Shown here: positions 1 through 8,563 of the stretch, one piece after another | Numbering within the stretch: the first letter of the stretch is position 1 | How the letters are laid out: the number at the start of each line of letters is the position of its first letter | NCBI GenBank assembly: GCA_021802125.1 | Contig: JAKAAX010000009.1 | Coordinates: 1 to 64,000, forward strand | Direction: 5' to 3' | Source: Thermoplasmata archaeon | GTDB taxonomy: Archaea > Thermoplasmatota > Thermoplasmata > Lutacidiplasmatales > UBA184 | DNA length: 64,000 nucleotides | Made by a program: the position numbers and the translations under genes | The notes under the pieces: generated by a model | The model's database searches: none | What the model was told of the DNA's origin: nothing | What the model saw: only the letters and a program-made list of their open reading frames with translations

Positions 1-1
1 G

Positions 2-157
2 GGGGAGGGGGGCGGGCACGCGGTCGCGAGCGGAGCGACCATCCCGAAGGGCCAGAAGGCGCCTTTCCTCGAGGAGGTCGGGCGGATCGTCGGGGAGCAG
101 CTGCACGGGCTCCACGGTGGGACCGCCGCGCTCGCGGAGAAGACCCCTGCCAGTTGA
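2..157 (+). CDS. DHH-family phosphoesterase/RecJ-like nuclease, C-terminal fragment
   Basis: Only the last 51 codons lie in the window; the reading frame is open from base 2 to TGA at 155-157. The fragment carries a GGGHAVASGATIP motif, which matches the GGGH-x-x-A-x-GA signature of the DHHA1 substrate-binding domain that closes archaeal RecJ/NrnA-like DHH proteins. It is followed by a short helix rich in Glu, Val and Ile, also usual for the archaeal RecJ group. These enzymes hydrolyse phosphodiester bonds in single-stranded nucleic acid using a DHH metal centre, which would lie upstream of the window. It ends 54 bases before gyrA on the same strand. The family call rests on one motif, so the subfamily cannot be given. 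Confidence 0.7.
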   Translation, partial: GEGGGHAVASGATIPKGQKAPFLEEVGRIVGEQLHGLHGGTAALAEKTPAS

Positions 158-211
158 GGGAAAACCGCCTTAACCTCGGGATGAAAGGCCCGTAACGCCG
201 GTTGGGAACAC

Positions 212-2845
212 ATGGCGGAAGCCCCCGAAAGCCCCCCACCCGCCCCTCCCGTCGAGACCCATCCGGAGGGGAGCCGGGTGCGGCTCCAGCCCCTCGAGCG
301 GGAGATGCACCGCTCCTACATCGACTACGCGATGAGCGTCATCGTCGGACGCGCGCTCCCGAGCGTCCGGGACGGGCTCAAGCCGGTGCAGGTCCGGATC
401 CTCTGGTCGATGTGGGAGTCCGGCGCGACCCACGACAAGCCCTTCCGCAAGTCCGCCCGCACGGTGGGCGACGTGCTGGGGAAGTACCATCCCCACGGCG
501 ACATGAGCGTCTACGACGCGCTCGTGCGCATGGCCCAGCCCTTCTCGCTCCGCTACCCGCTCATCGAGGGTCAGGGCAACTTCGGGTCGGTCGACGGCGA
601 CACCCCCGCCGCGATGAGGTACACCGAGGCGCGGCTCGGGCCCCTCGCGGAGGAGATGCTCCAGGACATCGAGCGCGAGACGGTGAACTGGGGCGACAAC
701 TTCGATGGGAGCCTCAAGGAGCCGAAGATGCTCCCTTCGAAGCTCCCCAACCTGCTCGTGAACGGCGCGAGCGGGATCGCGGTGGGAATGGCCACGAACA
801 TGGCCCCCCACAACCTGGGGGAGGTGGTGGACGCGCTCCGCCACCTGCTCGCCCACCCGGAGGCTCCGCTCGAGGAGCTCATGAAGTTCATCCCGGCCCC
901 GGACTTCCCCACGGGCGGGATCGTGGCCACCGAGGGGATGGCCGACGCCTACGCCACGGGCCGCGGCATCATCCAGATCCGGGCCAAGGCGGAGTCGCGC
1001 GTGCGCGACGAGCGGACCGAGATCGTCGTCACGGAGATCCCCTACGAGGTGAACAAGGCCCAGCTCCTGCAGGAGACGGCCGAGCTCGTCAAGCAGAAGC
1101 GGATCGACGGGATCACCGACCTCCGGGACGAGAGCGACAAGGACGGGATCTCCGTCGTCTTCGAGCTCCGCCGCGACGCGCAGAGCGAGATCGTCCTCAA
1201 CCAGCTCTACACCCACACGAAGCTGCAGGTCTCCTTCGGGATCATCAACCTCGCCCTCGTCGAAGGGCGGCCCCGGGTCCTCCCGCTGCGGAACCTGCTC
1301 CAGCTCCACATCGACCACCGGCGCGAGGTCATCCGCCGGAGGAGCACCTACGACCTCCGCAAGGCGAACGAGCGCCTGCACATCCTGGAGGGGTTCCTCA
1401 CCGCGATCGATCACATCGACGAGATCGTGAAGCTCCTGCGCCGGTCGAAGGACATCCCCACCGCACAGGCCTCGCTGATGGGGAAGTTCCTGCTCTCGGA
1501 GGACCAGGCGAAGGCCATCCTGGACATGCGGCTCTCGCGCCTCACGGCTCTCGAGCGCGAGTCGATCCTTGAGGAGGCCGAGGAGAAGCACGCGCTCGTG
1601 AAACGCCTGGAGGACGTGCTCGCCCACCCCCACGTCCTCGATCGGCTCATCGACGAGGAGCTTGCCGAGCTGAAGCTCAAGTACGGCGACGGCCGGAGGA
1701 CCCAGCTCACCCCCGCCTTCACCGAGCACTCGCTCGAGGACCTCATCCCCGACACGGACATCGTGATCCTGATCTCCAACGACGGGTACATCAAGCGCCT
1801 CCCGCTCGACTCCTACCGCCGGCAGAGGCGGGGGGGCAAGGGCCTCGTCCAGATGGAGACGAAGGACGAGGACTTCGTCACGCGCGCGCTCGCCGCGCGC
1901 ACCCACGACGACGTCCTGTTCTTCACGAGCAAGGGCCGGGTCTACCGGCTGAAGGCCTACGAGCTCCCCGAGCTCGGACGCCACGCGAAGGGCAAGGCGA
2001 TCGTGAACCTCCTGCCCCGCCTCCAGGAGGGGGAGAAGATCCAGACGGAGCTCGCGGTCCGCGGGCTCGAAGGGCCCGGGACGCTGGTCTTCGCGACGGC
2101 CAAGGGGCTCGTCAAGCGGACCGAGCTCTCGCTCTACCAGAACATCCGGGTCAGCGGGATCCAGGCCATCCTCCTGGAGGAGGGGGACGAGCTGGTCGAC
2201 GTGGCGCTCACGAAGGGCGACAGCGAGATCCTGCTCGCGACCCGCGAGGGCCAGGTCATCCGCTTCAAGGAGGGCGAGCTGCGGACCATGGGGCGCGCCA
2301 CCTACGGGGTCATCGGGGCCCGCCTCGCCCAGGACGACCGGATCGTGGCGATGAGCCCGGTCTCGGCCGAGTTCCCCTCGCTCCTCGCCCTCACCTCCAC
2401 CGGCTTCGGGAAGAGGAGCCCCGTCGAGGACTACCGGCTCACGCGCCGGGGAGCGAGCGGCGTCATCGGGATCAAGACCGGAGGCCGCAACGGCCACGTC
2501 GTGGCGGTCCTCCCGGTCCGCGAGGAGGACGAGATCCTCGTCACGACCCAGAACGGGATCACGATCCGCAGCCCGGTGCAACAGATCCGGGAGATGGGCC
2601 GCAACACGCTCGGGGTCATCATCATCCGGATCGAGGAGGGCGACGTGGTCAAGGCCGCGGTCCGGCTGGTCGCACCGGGGGAGGCCCCGACCTCCGCGAG
2701 CGAGGGGAACGGCGAGGGCAAGGGGCCCTCGGACCCTTCCTCCGGCGCTCCCGCCGCAGCCCCCTCGGCCGGGCCGGAGCCGGACGACGACGGCGACGAG
2801 GGTTCGACGCCCCCGGACGTCCCCCCGAAGGACGAGGGGACCTAG
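212..2845 (+). CDS. gyrA: DNA gyrase subunit A
   Basis: GyrA is the DNA-cleaving subunit of the A2B2 type IIA topoisomerase that introduces negative supercoils. The 877-aa protein has the full layout. The N-terminal breakage-reunion domain includes [12 protein letters not shown] (residues 47-58) and the catalytic tyrosine Y137 in [10 protein letters not shown]. The GyrA box QRRGGKG at residues 538-544 starts the DNA-wrapping beta-pinwheel and separates gyrase from topoisomerase IV. The pinwheel blades follow to about residue 820. The last 55 residues are a Pro/Gly/Ser/Asp/Glu-rich tail ending in acidic residues. The start is ATG 212, with a weak TATA-like stretch near 167-175. gyrB is not in the window, so the two subunits are not adjacent downstream. 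Gyrase in archaea is regarded as an ancient bacterial acquisition and is typical of Thermoplasmatota and several other euryarchaeal groups. Confidence 0.98.
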   Translation: MAEAPESPPPAPPVETHPEGSRVRLQPLEREMHRSYIDYAMSVIVGRALPSVRDGLKPVQVRILWSMWESGATHDKPFRKSARTVGDVLGKYHPHGDMSVYDALVRMAQPFSLRYPLIEGQGNFGSVDGDTPAAMRYTEARLGPLAEEMLQDIERETVNWGDNFDGSLKEPKMLPSKLPNLLVNGASGIAVGMATNMAPHNLGEVVDALRHLLAHPEAPLEELMKFIPAPDFPTGGIVATEGMADAYATGRGIIQIRAKAESRVRDERTEIVVTEIPYEVNKAQLLQETAELVKQKRIDGITDLRDESDKDGISVVFELRRDAQSEIVLNQLYTHTKLQVSFGIINLALVEGRPRVLPLRNLLQLHIDHRREVIRRRSTYDLRKANERLHILEGFLTAIDHIDEIVKLLRRSKDIPTAQASLMGKFLLSEDQAKAILDMRLSRLTALERESILEEAEEKHALVKRLEDVLAHPHVLDRLIDEELAELKLKYGDGRRTQLTPAFTEHSLEDLIPDTDIVILISNDGYIKRLPLDSYRRQRRGGKGLVQMETKDEDFVTRALAARTHDDVLFFTSKGRVYRLKAYELPELGRHAKGKAIVNLLPRLQEGEKIQTELAVRGLEGPGTLVFATAKGLVKRTELSLYQNIRVSGIQAILLEEGDELVDVALTKGDSEILLATREGQVIRFKEGELRTMGRATYGVIGARLAQDDRIVAMSPVSAEFPSLLALTSTGFGKRSPVEDYRLTRRGASGVIGIKTGGRNGHVVAVLPVREEDEILVTTQNGITIRSPVQQIREMGRNTLGVIIIRIEEGDVVKAAVRLVAPGEAPTSASEGNGEGKGPSDPSSGAPAAAPSAGPEPDDDGDEGSTPPDVPPKDEGT

Positions 2846-2873
2846 TCCCGCGCACGGGCAGGAGAGGAGGGCG

Positions 2874-3077
2874 TTGGCGCGTAGACGGCACCGCCCACGC
2901 GGACAGGTCCAGCTGCTCTGCCCGAAGTGCCTCTCCCCCGAGGTCGACCGCAACCCGATCCTGTTCGGGGGACCGCTCTACCGGTGCCGCCATTGCGGCT
3001 ATGAAGGGGCCCTGGTTCTCGAGCAGGAGACCGGGAGCGGCACCAACGCAACAGGGACGGAGGGAGGCGGAGCATGA
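2874..3077 (+). CDS. Small zinc-ribbon protein
   Basis: This 67-aa protein starts at TTG 2874, preceded by a strong Shine-Dalgarno stretch GGAGAGGAGG at 2861-2870. It holds one zinc ribbon made of C16-x2-C19 and C38-x2-C41 with a basic N-terminus (five Arg among the first nine residues). The last 20 residues are Gly/Thr rich. Its TGA stop overlaps the ATG of the ArsA-like ATPase (ATGA at 3074-3077), so the two are translationally coupled. No specific family is recognised; it could bind RNA, DNA or a protein partner. The link with the downstream ATPase is an inference from the overlap. Confidence 0.75.
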   Translation: MARRRHRPRGQVQLLCPKCLSPEVDRNPILFGGPLYRCRHCGYEGALVLEQETGSGTNATGTEGGGA

Positions 3078-4264
3078 GGACGATCATCTACACCGGGAAG
3101 GGTGGCGTGGGCAAGACCAGCCTCGCGGCCGCCACGGCGATGGCCTCCGCCGCGAAGGGGCACCGCACCCTGGTGATGTCCACCGACAGCGCCCACTCGC
3201 TGGGGGACTCCCTCCAGGTGCCGCTCTCCCACGACCCGGTGAAGGTCGCGGACGGACTGTGGGGGCAGGAGATCGACGTCCTGGTCGAGATGGAACGGCA
3301 CTGGTCGGAGATCTCGGGCTACCTCGAGACCCTGCTCAAATCGCAGGGAGTGGAGGACATCACCGCGAAGGAGGTCGTGGTGATCCCCGGGATGGAGCTC
3401 ATCACCGCCCTCCTCCTCTTGGAGCGCTACGAGCGGGAGGGCAAGTGGGACGTGGCGGTGGTGGACACCGCGCCCACCGCGGACACGCTGCGGCTCCTCT
3501 CCTTCCCGGACGCGGTCCAGTGGTACTTCGACCGTTTCTTCAAGCTCGAGAAGCGGATGATGAAGGTGGCGCGGCCCACCGTGGGCCGGCTCATGCACAC
3601 GCCGCTACCGTCCGACCGGTTCTTCGAGTCGCTCCAGGAGCTCTACCTGCGCTTCCGTCGCGTCCGGGAGATGCTCTCCGACCCCGACCGCTGCTCGGTC
3701 CGGCTCGTCCTCAACCCCGAGCGGATGGTCATCACCGAGACCCAGCGGGCCTACACCTACCTCTGCCTCTTCGGTCTCCCGATCGAGATGCTCATCGTCA
3801 ACCGGGTCTTCGCGGAACAGGAGGACGGGAAGTTCCTCCAGAAGGTGCTCGAGGAGCAGAAGGCGAACCTCGGGCTCGTCGAGGAGTACTTCGGAGGCGT
3901 TCCGATGCGCCGGAGCCCCCGCTACCCCCACGAGGTCTTGGGGCTGGACCGGTTGCGCCAGCTCGCGAAGGACGTGTTCGGTTCGGAGGACCCCGCCAAG
4001 ATCTTCTCCCGTTCCCGCCCGGTCCGCTTCTTCTCGAAGGGGGGGAAGAAGTACGTGCAGATCGAGCTCCCCTTCGCCGGGAAGGAGACCCTGGAGGTCT
4101 TCTCCCGCGCCGACACGCTCTTTGTCAAGGTCGGCTGGTACAAGCGGACCCTGCTCCTCCCCTACGCGTACGTCGGTTCCCGGGTGGGCACGGCGAACTT
4201 TTCTTCCGGCAGCCTTCTGATCGAGTTCCTCCCACCGGCGGGGGGTGCGAAACATGGCGCGTGA
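3074..4264 (+). CDS. ArsA/Get3-family ATPase with C-terminal HSP20-like domain
   Basis: This is a deviant-Walker-A P-loop ATPase of the ArsA/Get3 family (396 aa). The P-loop GKGGVGKT occupies residues 8-15 and the switch I motif STDSAHS residues 36-42 (family form STDPAHS). VVDTAPTADTLRLLSFP is the switch II/client-groove region. The C-terminal ~80 residues (VQIELPFAGKE ... SLLIEFLPP) look like the HSP20/CS-like beta domain attached to many prokaryotic ArsA homologues. I see no CxxC, so the Get3 zinc-linked dimer is not supported. Family members target tail-anchored membrane proteins or energise arsenite export; no ArsB pump is nearby, so a chaperone-like role is more likely, by inference. 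It overlaps both neighbours (ATGA with the zinc ribbon, 11 bases with the next gene). Confidence 0.9.
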   Translation: MRTIIYTGKGGVGKTSLAAATAMASAAKGHRTLVMSTDSAHSLGDSLQVPLSHDPVKVADGLWGQEIDVLVEMERHWSEISGYLETLLKSQGVEDITAKEVVVIPGMELITALLLLERYEREGKWDVAVVDTAPTADTLRLLSFPDAVQWYFDRFFKLEKRMMKVARPTVGRLMHTPLPSDRFFESLQELYLRFRRVREMLSDPDRCSVRLVLNPERMVITETQRAYTYLCLFGLPIEMLIVNRVFAEQEDGKFLQKVLEEQKANLGLVEEYFGGVPMRRSPRYPHEVLGLDRLRQLAKDVFGSEDPAKIFSRSRPVRFFSKGGKKYVQIELPFAGKETLEVFSRADTLFVKVGWYKRTLLLPYAYVGSRVGTANFSSGSLLIEFLPPAGGAKHGA

Positions 4265-4727
4265 AGCAGGTCGTTCCACGAAGCGTTCGCCCGACCCGAA
4301 GGAGCGAGGGCGGTTCGTCCCGGACCCCAAGTTCGTGCAGAGCGAGCTCGAGGGGCACGCGAAGCTCCTCTTGTCCGCGGTCATGAGCCCGCCAATGATG
4401 ATGGCCGGGATGAACGCTCTCACGTCCTTCCGGCGCGCGGTCGAGCTGGGGCTCCGCCATGGACCGCAGGACCCGCGGGTCCGGACGGCCGTCCGGGAGG
4501 CGGAGAGGTCCCTGCTCACGGCGATCCAGGAGGCCGCGAGCGCCATGATCCTCGAGCTGGGAGAGGCCCCGAAGGGCCCGAAGACCGGACCGACCGCCTC
4601 GGGCAACGCGGACGAGGACACGCTCGTCGAGGTCCCGGTGGTCCGAGCGACGGGCGAGCAGCCCCACGTCCCCTCCCGGGAGCGGGGAAGCGAAGCCGTC
4701 GCGCGGAAGCGAAAGCGGCGGGCCTAG
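4254..4727 (+). CDS. Uncharacterised helical protein downstream of ArsA-like ATPase
   Basis: The family of this 157-aa protein is not recognised. It starts at ATG 4254, overlapping the ArsA-like gene by 11 bases; a GTG at 4245 is an alternative start. Residues ~30-105 look like a bundle of amphipathic helices that includes an unusual MMMAGM methionine cluster in a hydrophobic stretch (LLLSAVMSPPMMMAGM). The methionine-rich face recalls signal- or transmembrane-segment-binding grooves. Because the gene is coupled to an ArsA/Get3-like ATPase, a role with hydrophobic clients is a tempting but unproven inference. The ends are charged and disordered, and the C-terminus is strongly basic (RKRKRRA). 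Its TAG stop and the stop of the convergent folP share the palindrome CTAG at 4724-4727. Confidence 0.75.
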   Translation: MAREAGRSTKRSPDPKERGRFVPDPKFVQSELEGHAKLLLSAVMSPPMMMAGMNALTSFRRAVELGLRHGPQDPRVRTAVREAERSLLTAIQEAASAMILELGEAPKGPKTGPTASGNADEDTLVEVPVVRATGEQPHVPSRERGSEAVARKRKRRA

Positions 4728-6013
4728 CCCACGCTCCGACGGCCCACCCGGCGCAGACGCGCGCGGGTGCCTTCACGATCCCGCGACGCGGCGACCCCAG
4801 CTCGCACTGCGTCGGCCACCTTGAGGGCCTCGACCGTCGGAGCGACGTCGTGGACCCGGACGATCTCCGCCCCTCGGAGGCTCGCGAACACCGCCGCCGA
4901 GACCGACGCGTGGAGCCGGTCCTCCGCGCGCTCCCCTCCGCCCAGGGCCTTCAAGAACGACTTCCGCGACGCACCCAGGAGCACCGGGTAGCCCAGGGAC
5001 CTGAGCTCCCTGACGTGGGACAGAAGCTCCAGGCTCCCTTCGGGAGACTTCCCGAACCCGATCCCCGGGTCGACCAGGAGCTGGTCGGACCCGACCCCGG
5101 CCCGCTCGGCCTCGCGCGTCCGCTGCCAGAGGAAGCGGAGCACCTCGCTGCGCAGGTCGTCGTACCGCGTGTCCCGTTGCATGGTACGAGGGCCCCCGCG
5201 CATGTGCATGACGACCGCCGCCGCATCCGCACGGGCGACCAACCTGCGCATGCGGGCATCGCCGAGCCCCCCCACGTCGTTCACGAGCGACGCTCCGGCC
5301 TCGAGCGCCGCCTGAGCCACGGAGCTCTTCCGGGTGTCGATCGAGAGCGGGAGATCGAGCTTCTTCCGGAGGGCCCGTAGGACCGGGAGCACCCGCCGTG
5401 ACTCCTCCGTCGCCCGGACCTCGGGAGCCCCGGGGCGCGTCGATTCCCCCCCGATGTCGAGCAGGTCCGCCCCCTCGGCCGCGAGACGCAGGCCCTGCTC
5501 CACCGCAGCCTCGGTCGTGGCGTACCGCCCCCCGTCGTAGAAGGAGTCCGGAGTGACGTTGACGATCCCCATCACGAGCGTGCGGCCGCCCACCGTCAGG
5601 GTGTGGCCGTGCGCGAGCCTGAGCGTGCGAGGCGTCGTGCGGCGGTAGCGTTCGATGGCCTCGAGGGCGAGGGAGGCCACCGGGATCAGTTGCCGGGAGG
5701 CCAGAGAACGACCCCCGACCGCGGCCCCTACGGGACCGGGGATCAAGACCCGGACCCGTGATCCGCTCTCCGCCCCGCGCCCGAGACGCACGGGCTCGAG
5801 GGTCCAGCCATACCTCTCAACGGTCTCCGCGCTGGCCATCAGGTTCCGAAGCTCTCCCGGCGGGACCGGGCCGAGCTCGACCACGAAGCGATGTCCGCCC
5901 TCGAAGCCCGTGCCGGCGCTTCCCGACCCCCAAGAACCGGGGTCTTCGACGACCCGCGCGGGGTAGGCCTCCCCCCGCCCTCCGTCCCGACGCTTCGACC
6001 CTGCGGCGACCAT
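4724..6013 (-). CDS. folP: Dihydropteroate synthase-family protein with N-terminal extension
   Basis: The C-terminal ~290 residues form a clear dihydropteroate synthase TIM barrel. Signatures are MGIVNVTPDSFYDGG, DIGGESTRPGA, SIDTRKSSVA, VNDVGG, VMHMRG and DPGIGFGKSPE followed by GASRKSFL. DHPS condenses p-aminobenzoate (or a modified pterin acceptor in some archaea) with 6-hydroxymethyl-dihydropterin diphosphate. The first ~140 residues are an extra domain not needed by bacterial FolP; it includes a FVVELGPVPPGELRNLMAS stretch and resembles the N-terminal part seen in some archaeal pterin-synthase-like proteins. The start is ATG 6013. The gene stands alone on the minus strand and converges with the ArsA operon, sharing a CTAG stop. 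No other folate gene is in the window. The pterin product could be tetrahydrofolate or a methanopterin-like carrier. Confidence 0.92.
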   Translation of the reverse strand: MVAAGSKRRDGGRGEAYPARVVEDPGSWGSGSAGTGFEGGHRFVVELGPVPPGELRNLMASAETVERYGWTLEPVRLGRGAESGSRVRVLIPGPVGAAVGGRSLASRQLIPVASLALEAIERYRRTTPRTLRLAHGHTLTVGGRTLVMGIVNVTPDSFYDGGRYATTEAAVEQGLRLAAEGADLLDIGGESTRPGAPEVRATEESRRVLPVLRALRKKLDLPLSIDTRKSSVAQAALEAGASLVNDVGGLGDARMRRLVARADAAAVVMHMRGGPRTMQRDTRYDDLRSEVLRFLWQRTREAERAGVGSDQLLVDPGIGFGKSPEGSLELLSHVRELRSLGYPVLLGASRKSFLKALGGGERAEDRLHASVSAAVFASLRGAEIVRVHDVAPTVEALKVADAVRAGVAASRDREGTRARLRRVGRRSVG

Positions 6014-6048
6014 GAGCCCAGACGACCGGAGCGGGCAGCCCCTCCCCC

Positions 6049-6058
6049 CCTATTTACG
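6049..6058 (+). promoter_or_regulatory. TATA box for the 6104 zinc-ribbon gene
   Basis: The AT-rich stretch CCTATTTACG stands out in GC-rich DNA. It lies about 50 bases upstream of ATG 6104, leaving a leader of about 25 nt that contains the Shine-Dalgarno-like GGAAGGGGGTGAG. Confidence 0.5.
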
Positions 6059-6103
6059 AGCGGTGAGGCTGTGCGAACCTCCGCGGAAGGGGGTGAGATT
6101 CGC

Positions 6104-6481
6104 ATGGTCGGGGGCCCTGTGGGCGGCAAGATCGTCCGCCTGCCTGCGGTGAACCTCCTGGTCCTCCTCGGCACGCTGCTGATCGCCCTGGGGGCGACCG
6201 GCAGCGGGGTCCGCTATCTGGTGGCGGGCGGAGCGATCCTCGGCCTGGGGCTCGTGCTGTTCTGGGACGAGGGCCGCTGGACCCGCGCCCTCATTCGTGG
6301 AGGGGATGCGCCGGCCCCCCCCTCGCCCGGTCCCGGACCGTGGTGGAAGCGCCCGATATCCTACCATGGTCGATGGCTCTGCACCTCCTGCGGATGGCGG
6401 GAGGAGGCACGGACCACCTTCTGCCCCCGATGCGGGAAAGTGCTCGTTCAGCTCCCCGCGCCCCCGGATACCAAATCTTAA
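6104..6481 (+). CDS. Membrane-anchored zinc-ribbon protein
   Basis: This 125-aa protein has two predicted transmembrane helices (residues ~14-32 and ~36-54) in a hairpin. A Pro/Gly linker follows (70-83), then a C-terminal zinc ribbon with C93-x2-C96 and C107-x2-C110. ATG 6104 is chosen because a TATA box and a Shine-Dalgarno sequence both precede it; the open frame extends further upstream without support. The ribbon would sit on one face of the membrane, probably cytoplasmic by the positive residues around it. The function is unknown; such proteins are common in archaea. It precedes the Sm-like gene on the same strand by 31 bases, but that gene has its own TATA-like element. Confidence 0.8.
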   Translation: MVGGPVGGKIVRLPAVNLLVLLGTLLIALGATGSGVRYLVAGGAILGLGLVLFWDEGRWTRALIRGGDAPAPPSPGPGPWWKRPISYHGRWLCTSCGWREEARTTFCPRCGKVLVQLPAPPDTKS

Positions 6482-6512
6482 GAGGGGTAACGGAACTTCC
6501 TCGGCTCCCCCC

Positions 6513-6725
6513 ATGAAGCCCATCGACGTCTTCCAGCAGCACCTCCGCCAGTCCATCGTAGTGGAGGTGAAGGGGGGCAAGCGCTACCGGGGGGTGCTGG
6601 ACGGCTTCGACCAGCACATGAACATCGTCATGAACGACACCGTCGAGGTCCACGAGGACGGCTCGACGAGCCCCTGCGGCACCACCCTCTTCCGGGGAGA
6701 CAGCGTCTTGTACGTCTCTCCGTGA
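6513..6725 (+). CDS. Sm-like archaeal protein (LSM)
   Basis: This 70-aa protein is a single LSM domain. Sm1 is visible as IVVEVKGGKRYRGVLDGFDQHMNIVM and Sm2 as LFRGDSVLYVSP, which carries the conserved R-G-D-x-V pattern. Archaeal Sm proteins form hexameric or heptameric rings that bind U-rich RNA. The start ATG 6513 lies ~33 bases downstream of the AT-rich stretch AAATCTTAA (6474-6482), so the transcript may be nearly leaderless. It is followed by rpl37e after 26 bases; the Sm-L37e pair is a widely conserved archaeal operon, which supports both calls. Confidence 0.95.
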   Translation: MKPIDVFQQHLRQSIVVEVKGGKRYRGVLDGFDQHMNIVMNDTVEVHEDGSTSPCGTTLFRGDSVLYVSP

Positions 6726-6751
6726 GCGTGGGATAGGAAAGGAGGGCGAAA

Positions 6752-6952
6752 ATGGGAAAGGGAACACCGTCCCGCAGCGGCGGGCGGATCGTACACATCC
6801 GATGCCGGCGATGCGGCAGCCACTCCTACCATGTCCGAAAGCGGGCTTGCGCCCGCTGCGGGTTCGGCGACACCGCCCGCATCCGAGGCTACGCCTGGAC
6901 GAAGCCCAAGAGCGGGAACGTCCACCCGAAGAACCTCATCCGCAAGCACTGA
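6752..6952 (+). CDS. rpl37e: 50S ribosomal protein L37e
   Basis: This is a 66-aa basic zinc-binding ribosomal protein of the archaeal/eukaryotic L37e family. It has zinc ligands C18-x2-C21 and C33-x2-C36 and the typical opening MGKGTPS. The family ending NVHPKN is also visible. It binds 23S rRNA in the large subunit. The start ATG 6752 follows GGAAAGGAGGG. It is co-oriented with and close to the LSM gene, the usual archaeal arrangement. The 145 bases after it hold no gene that I can support. Confidence 0.97.
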   Translation: MGKGTPSRSGGRIVHIRCRRCGSHSYHVRKRACARCGFGDTARIRGYAWTKPKSGNVHPKNLIRKH

Positions 6953-7097
6953 GACCGCCGTCCCGTGGGTCGGCGTGGTCGAAGGGCCCTAGGGGACTCA
7001 AGTACGGTCCCACCCTCGGCTCGAGGGATCGATGCGGGTCTGGCTCCCGCAAGCGGCCCCGCGCCGGGCTTCCTCCCCGTGAACGAAGGATGCCCCT

Positions 7098-7913
7098 CTA
7101 CCTCGGGGTCCCGTCGGGGGAAGGCCCGAGCACCGACGGATGGTCCAGCCTCGAGCTCCAGGGGGGCGGTCCGAGCCCGAGCATCTCCTCGAGCTCCAGG
7201 GCGTTGGCCGGGGCCTCCGCCCGGAAGTGGTTGTTGAAGAAACCCAGGACCGTCGTCGCTCGGGAGGCGACCTCTTGGACCCGGGGGACCCAGGCCCGGA
7301 GCTCCTCCGAGCTGTAGCGGTAGTCGTACCAGATGTTGGACCCCTTTCCGTGCCACCGGACGTAGGCCAGCGAGGGGTTCGTCAGAGTGAGGTCGATCGG
7401 GAGGAACGGCTCGTCCACGATCGTCGTGGAGAGGCGGAACTCCCGGAGCAGGTCGAGCGACTCCGGGCAGAGCCAGCTCCGCTCGCGGAACTCCACGGCG
7501 ACGGTGGGAGATGCCGGGAGCTTCTCGTAGAACGCTCGCACCTTCCGCGCGTCGAAGGGCAAGGAGGGGGGCAGCTGGAGCAGGAAGGCGAGGACCTTCC
7601 CGCTCCTCAGCAGCGGCCGGAAGGCGGAGTAGTGGAGCTTCAGGGCCTCCTCGCAGCCCTCCAATCTTCGCTGGTGGGTGATCTCCTGGGGGAACTTGGC
7701 CGCGAACCGGAACCCCTTGGGGGTCCGGCGGTCCCACCCCTCCACCGTCCTCTCGGTGGGGATGCTGTAGAAGCTCGAGTCGACCTCGACGGCCGGGAAG
7801 ACCTGAGCGTACCTGGCCAGCCGGTCGACCTTCCCGCGGGTGGGATAGAAGCGGCCCACCCACTCCGGGTAGTCCCAGCCGGAGCACCCGAAGAGGAGCT
7901 TACCGTCGGCCAT
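7098..7913 (-). CDS. DUF72 (YecE-like) protein
   Basis: This 271-aa protein is a DUF72/YecE TIM-barrel-like protein. It opens with the family pattern LLFGCSGWDYPEWVGRFYP and continues with EVDSSFYSIPTERTVEGWDRRTPKGFRFAAKFP. Later motifs include VAVEFRERSW, YVRWHGKGSNIWYDYRYSSEEL and VLGFFNNHF. The biochemical activity of the family is not established. It overlaps the upstream 3-methyladenine glycosylase by 14 bases, so the two are co-transcribed and probably coupled. This fits a nucleic-acid-related role, but that is inference. The start ATG 7913 is supported by the conserved N-terminus. Confidence 0.93.
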   Translation of the reverse strand: MADGKLLFGCSGWDYPEWVGRFYPTRGKVDRLARYAQVFPAVEVDSSFYSIPTERTVEGWDRRTPKGFRFAAKFPQEITHQRRLEGCEEALKLHYSAFRPLLRSGKVLAFLLQLPPSLPFDARKVRAFYEKLPASPTVAVEFRERSWLCPESLDLLREFRLSTTIVDEPFLPIDLTLTNPSLAYVRWHGKGSNIWYDYRYSSEELRAWVPRVQEVASRATTVLGFFNNHFRAEAPANALELEEMLGLGPPPWSSRLDHPSVLGPSPDGTPR

Positions 7914-8559
7914 TCTGCTTCCCCTTCTCGGGAGGGCGCTTCGAGACCCACGCCGACCCTTCCTCTAGGAAGCGCAACGGACGGTCCGCCGCGAGCCGGA
8001 TCCCGATCCGGGGCGCCGCGACGATGCGTCGGGGAGGGGTCACTCTCGGAAGGACGCGGACCTCCCCCTCGATCGCATCGAGGCCGTCGTGGGACCGGTC
8101 GAGGCCGAAGGCTCGGCAGAGGCGGCCCGGGCCCCGAGGGGGCGAGGGAAGGTCGGTCGCAGGCTCCACCGCCCTCAGGAGCACCGCCTGTCCCTCCGCC
8201 GTGGTGAGGTTCGCGCAGTGGACCTGGTGGATGCGGTAGACGTAGACGTGGCCCGGGCCGAGGAACATCGAACGGTTCCGCTCGGTCATGCCTCGAGCGG
8301 CGTGGTTCGCCGGGTCGTTCGCGACGTAGGCCTCGGTCTCGACGACCCGTCCGGCCCTCCAGCCCTCCTCGCCGCCCGGCCCCGGGGGTCGGACGAGGTA
8401 GCACCCCAGGAGGTCGCGCGCGACCCGGACCGTGGGGCGGTCGTAGAAGCTCCGGGGCACCGGGTGACGATAGGCGGCCTCCCACTCGGAGGTCGAGCGG
8501 GGCGTGGAAGGGCCGACCGCGCCCGGGTCCGCCACGGACGCCGGGATGGGGGCGGGCAT
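7900..8559 (-). CDS. DNA-3-methyladenine glycosylase (AAG/MPG family)
   Basis: This 219-aa base-excision repair enzyme removes alkylated purines from DNA. The family core begins with PRSFYDRPTVRVARDLLGCYLV. The catalytic glutamate lies in VVETEAY, followed by DPANHAARGMTERNRSMF, the YVYRIHQVHCANLTT strand and the GPGRLCRAFGLDRSHDG loop. The lengths of the core and its motifs fit a full-length family member. The first ~30 residues are an unconserved extension, so a later start is possible. It sits between the M29-like gene (4-base gap) and the DUF72 gene (14-base overlap) in a compact minus-strand operon. Confidence 0.95.
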   Translation of the reverse strand: MPAPIPASVADPGAVGPSTPRSTSEWEAAYRHPVPRSFYDRPTVRVARDLLGCYLVRPPGPGGEEGWRAGRVVETEAYVANDPANHAARGMTERNRSMFLGPGHVYVYRIHQVHCANLTTAEGQAVLLRAVEPATDLPSPPRGPGRLCRAFGLDRSHDGLDAIEGEVRVLPRVTPPRRIVAAPRIGIRLAADRPLRFLEEGSAWVSKRPPEKGKQNGRR

Positions 8560-8563
8560 GGGA

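Noticed and set aside
170..2953. 927-codon open frame on the minus strand opposite gyrA
   Set aside because: It is the antisense shadow of gyrA in GC-rich DNA; the product is Asp/Leu/Arg/Val-biased with no recognisable motif.
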